Source of the DNA: Marinospirillum sp.
GTDB lineage: Bacteria; Pseudomonadota; Gammaproteobacteria; Pseudomonadales; Halomonadaceae
DNA: 7,934 nucleotides
Direction: 5' to 3'
NCBI RefSeq assembly: GCF_014859565.1
Contig: NZ_JACUUA010000150.1
Coordinates: 1 to 7,934 of the forward strand
The translations under genes were made by a program, and so were the position numbers. Positions within the stretch are counted from its first letter, which is position 1. Every line of letters begins with the position of its first letter. Below, in pieces: positions 6,540-7,934 of this stretch. A model generated the notes under the pieces. That model was given only the letters and a program-made list of their open reading frames with translations, was not told the origin of the DNA and did not search any database.

Positions 6540-7736
6540 ATGTCTCTGACCACTGATGTGGTTGTACTGGGAGCCGGCGCCGCCGGTTTGATGTGTGCTG
6601 CCACCTCAGGTTATGCCGGTCAGCGGGTATTACTGCTGGATCACACCGATAAACCGGGTAAAAAAATCCTGATGTCCGGTGGTGGGCGCTGTAACTTCAC
6701 CAACCTCAACACCACCCCGGCCAACTACCTTTCTGCCAATCCGCACTTTTGTATTTCTGCGCTAAAACGCTACACCCCACAACACTTTGTGGAGCTGGTC
6801 GATCGTCATGGTGTGGATTATGTGGAAAAAGCACCAGGCCAGTTGTTCTGCAGCACCAGCAGCAAAGATATCCTGCAAGTGCTGCTGACCGAAGCCGAAT
6901 GGGCGGGTGTCGATTTACGTATGAAAACGGCCATTCAACAGATCGAGACCACCTCGGGTGGTGTGTGCCTGCACACCAGCCAGGGCAAGGTCGAGGCCGG
7001 TGCACTGGTCATTGCCACGGGTGGCCTTTCCATCCCAACCATGGGGGCGACAGGTTTTGGTTATGATCTGGCGCGCCAGTTCGGGCTGGAGGTGTTACCC
7101 ACCCGTGCCGGACTGGTGCCTTTTACCCTGCACCCAGAATTAAAAACCTCACTGGCACCCCTGTCCGGTTTAAGCGCGGAGGTTGCAGTAAGCTGCCATG
7201 GCAAAACCTTTCGTGAACCCCTGCTGCTCACCCATCGGGGACTGTCCGGCCCCGCCATGTTACAAATCTCCAGCTACTGGCAACCCGGTGACAACTTGCT
7301 GATCAACTGGTTACCCACACTGGATGCGGCCAACCAGCTGAAAATCCTGCGCCAGCAACAACCTCGCAGCAGCCTGGCGGGTTGGTTACAGGAGCACCTG
7401 CCCAAACGCCTGGCCAGCACCCTGTTAACCCTGCTACAAGAACAAGGCACAAGCCTGCCAGAACGCCTAGCTGACCTGTCGAACCAACAAATCGAAAACC
7501 TTGCCACAACCCTGCACCAATGGCCAATCAAACCAGCAGGCACAGAAGGTTACCGCACCGCCGAAGTCACCCTTGGTGGTGTCGATACCCGCCAGATTTC
7601 ATCACAAAACTTTGCCGTGCAAGGCTTGGAGCAGGTGCGTTTTATTGGTGAAGTACTGGATGTAACAGGACAACTGGGTGGTTACAACTTCCAGTGGGCT
7701 TGGGCATCAGGTTATGCCTGCGGGCAGGGGTTTTGA
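6540..7736 (+). CDS. NAD(P)/FAD-dependent oxidoreductase, HI0933/YhiN/BaiN family
   Basis: A predicted cytoplasmic flavoprotein of 398 residues, the usual family length, with no signal peptide or membrane segment. An N-terminal Rossmann fold for FAD starts at once: D-V-V-V-L-G-A-G-A-A-G-L at 6-17 (GxGxxG), followed by the strand ending L-L-L-D at 31-34. The family hallmark G-G-G-R-C-N-F-T-N is at 47-55. A second FAD contact, V-I-A-T-G-G at 157-162, precedes P-T-M-G-A-T-G-F-G at 166-174. The C-terminal T-L-G-G-V at 344-348 and G-E-V-L-D-V-T-G then G-G-Y-N-F-Q at 370-385 are also typical. The physiological substrate of most members is unknown; BaiN from gut clostridia acts in bile acid metabolism, which should not be transferred here. 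The gene starts 4 bases after the antiporter operon and ends before a terminator, so cotranscription is likely. A functional link is unproven. Confidence 0.92.
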   Translation: MSLTTDVVVLGAGAAGLMCAATSGYAGQRVLLLDHTDKPGKKILMSGGGRCNFTNLNTTPANYLSANPHFCISALKRYTPQHFVELVDRHGVDYVEKAPGQLFCSTSSKDILQVLLTEAEWAGVDLRMKTAIQQIETTSGGVCLHTSQGKVEAGALVIATGGLSIPTMGATGFGYDLARQFGLEVLPTRAGLVPFTLHPELKTSLAPLSGLSAEVAVSCHGKTFREPLLLTHRGLSGPAMLQISSYWQPGDNLLINWLPTLDAANQLKILRQQQPRSSLAGWLQEHLPKRLASTLLTLLQEQGTSLPERLADLSNQQIENLATTLHQWPIKPAGTEGYRTAEVTLGGVDTRQISSQNFAVQGLEQVRFIGEVLDVTGQLGGYNFQWAWASGYACGQGF

Positions 7737-7783
7737 TGGTTTTTTTGGCAAATTTTTCCATAAACGGCATCTAAACTAGAATC
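7737..7783 (+). other. Short 3' untranslated stretch before the terminator
   Basis: 47 bases rich in T then A, with no reading frame. A TTGGCA hexamer (7745-7750) is present, but no good -10 box lies at 16-18 bases, so I do not call a promoter. Confidence 0.5.
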
Positions 7784-7813
7784 AAACCGCCACCCTCGGG
7801 TGGCGGTTTTTTT
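7784..7813 (+). terminator. Rho-independent terminator of the antiporter/flavoprotein transcript
   Basis: A perfect 11-bp stem pairs AAACCGCCACC (7784-7794) with GGTGGCGGTTT (7799-7809) across a four-base CTCG loop. A run of seven T (7807-7813) overlaps the base of the stem and extends it. The hairpin is 47 bases after the flavoprotein stop. The short A run on the 5' side (three bases) favours termination on the + strand rather than in both directions. Confidence 0.95.
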
Positions 7814-7934
7814 CGCACCATAAAAAAGCAATACCCGTCAAGCGCACCACAATAGATCAAAACCTCACTTATGATAACTTTTAAGAATCACTGCAAGAGT
7901 AATGATTCCAATTAGTTTGCAATTAACAAAAAAA
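7814..7934. other. AT-rich intergenic tail with no recognised gene
   Basis: About 120 bases clearly richer in A+T than the rest of the window, with no credible coding frame on either strand. It contains the hexamer pair GAATCA (7885-7890) and TGATTC (7903-7908) as an inverted repeat with a 12-base spacer, a TATGAT box (7870-7875) without a matching -35, and a run of seven A at the window edge. It could be the upstream region of a following + gene or the terminator side of a convergent gene; the window cannot decide. Confidence 0.5.

Noticed and set aside
1..7736. Interpretation as complex I (nuo) or a hydrogenase operon
   Set aside because: The small subunits carry MrpF, MrpG and MrpC signatures, and no peripheral-arm, iron-sulfur or NiFe hydrogenase subunit is present in the window.
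7745..7780. Possible promoter (TTGGCA with AT-rich downstream sequence) between the flavoprotein gene and the terminator
   Set aside because: No acceptable -10 hexamer lies at 16-18 bases, and a strong terminator follows at once; a very short terminated transcript cannot be excluded but is not supported.

Overview
The window is almost wholly coding and read from the + strand. It holds most of a multisubunit cation/proton antiporter operon of the Mrp (Mnh/Sha) type, followed by a flavoprotein gene. Moderately high GC, strong CTG/GCC codon preference, consensus Shine-Dalgarno sites and protein character suggest a proteobacterium, most likely a gammaproteobacterium and perhaps marine or salt-adapted. 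This is inference; no marker gene is present.

Layout: bases 1-246 are the 3' part of an MrpF gene cut by the window edge. Then come MrpG (236-538), a 315-residue fusion of the MrpA C-terminal domains (DUF4040/MbhD-like and MbhE-like) with an MrpB (MnhB) domain (531-1478), MrpC (1475-1819), and three large antiporter-like membrane proteins of the MrpD/MrpA/NuoL-M-N superfamily (1819-3294, 3291-4790, 4787-6535). A complete HI0933/YhiN/BaiN-type FAD oxidoreductase (6540-7736) begins 4 bases after the last of these. A strong rho-independent terminator lies at 7784-7813. The last 120 bases are AT-rich with no recognisable gene.

The first seven genes overlap end to start by 1 to 11 bases, so they very probably form one translationally coupled transcript whose promoter, and probably mrpE, lie upstream of the window. 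There is no full-length MrpA. Its C-terminal part is in the 531-1478 product and its N-terminal antiporter part corresponds to one of the stand-alone large subunits. The F-G-(D/E/F fusion)-C-D order matches the antiporter half of archaeal membrane-bound hydrogenases (MbhB-C-D-E-F-G-H). Here two further antiporter-like subunits take the place of the hydrogenase half.

The small subunits (F, G, C and the fusion) should form the NuoJ/NuoK-like core of the membrane complex. The first two large subunits keep the full set of charged residues used by ion-pumping subunits. The third is unusual: it has Ala where the transmembrane-helix-5 glutamate is expected, a Glu in helix 6, and a C-terminal amphipathic arm plus membrane anchor. 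Nothing in the window is a CRISPR array, mobile element, tRNA or rRNA. The system is a recognisable family, and the points worth follow-up are its architecture and the atypical third subunit.
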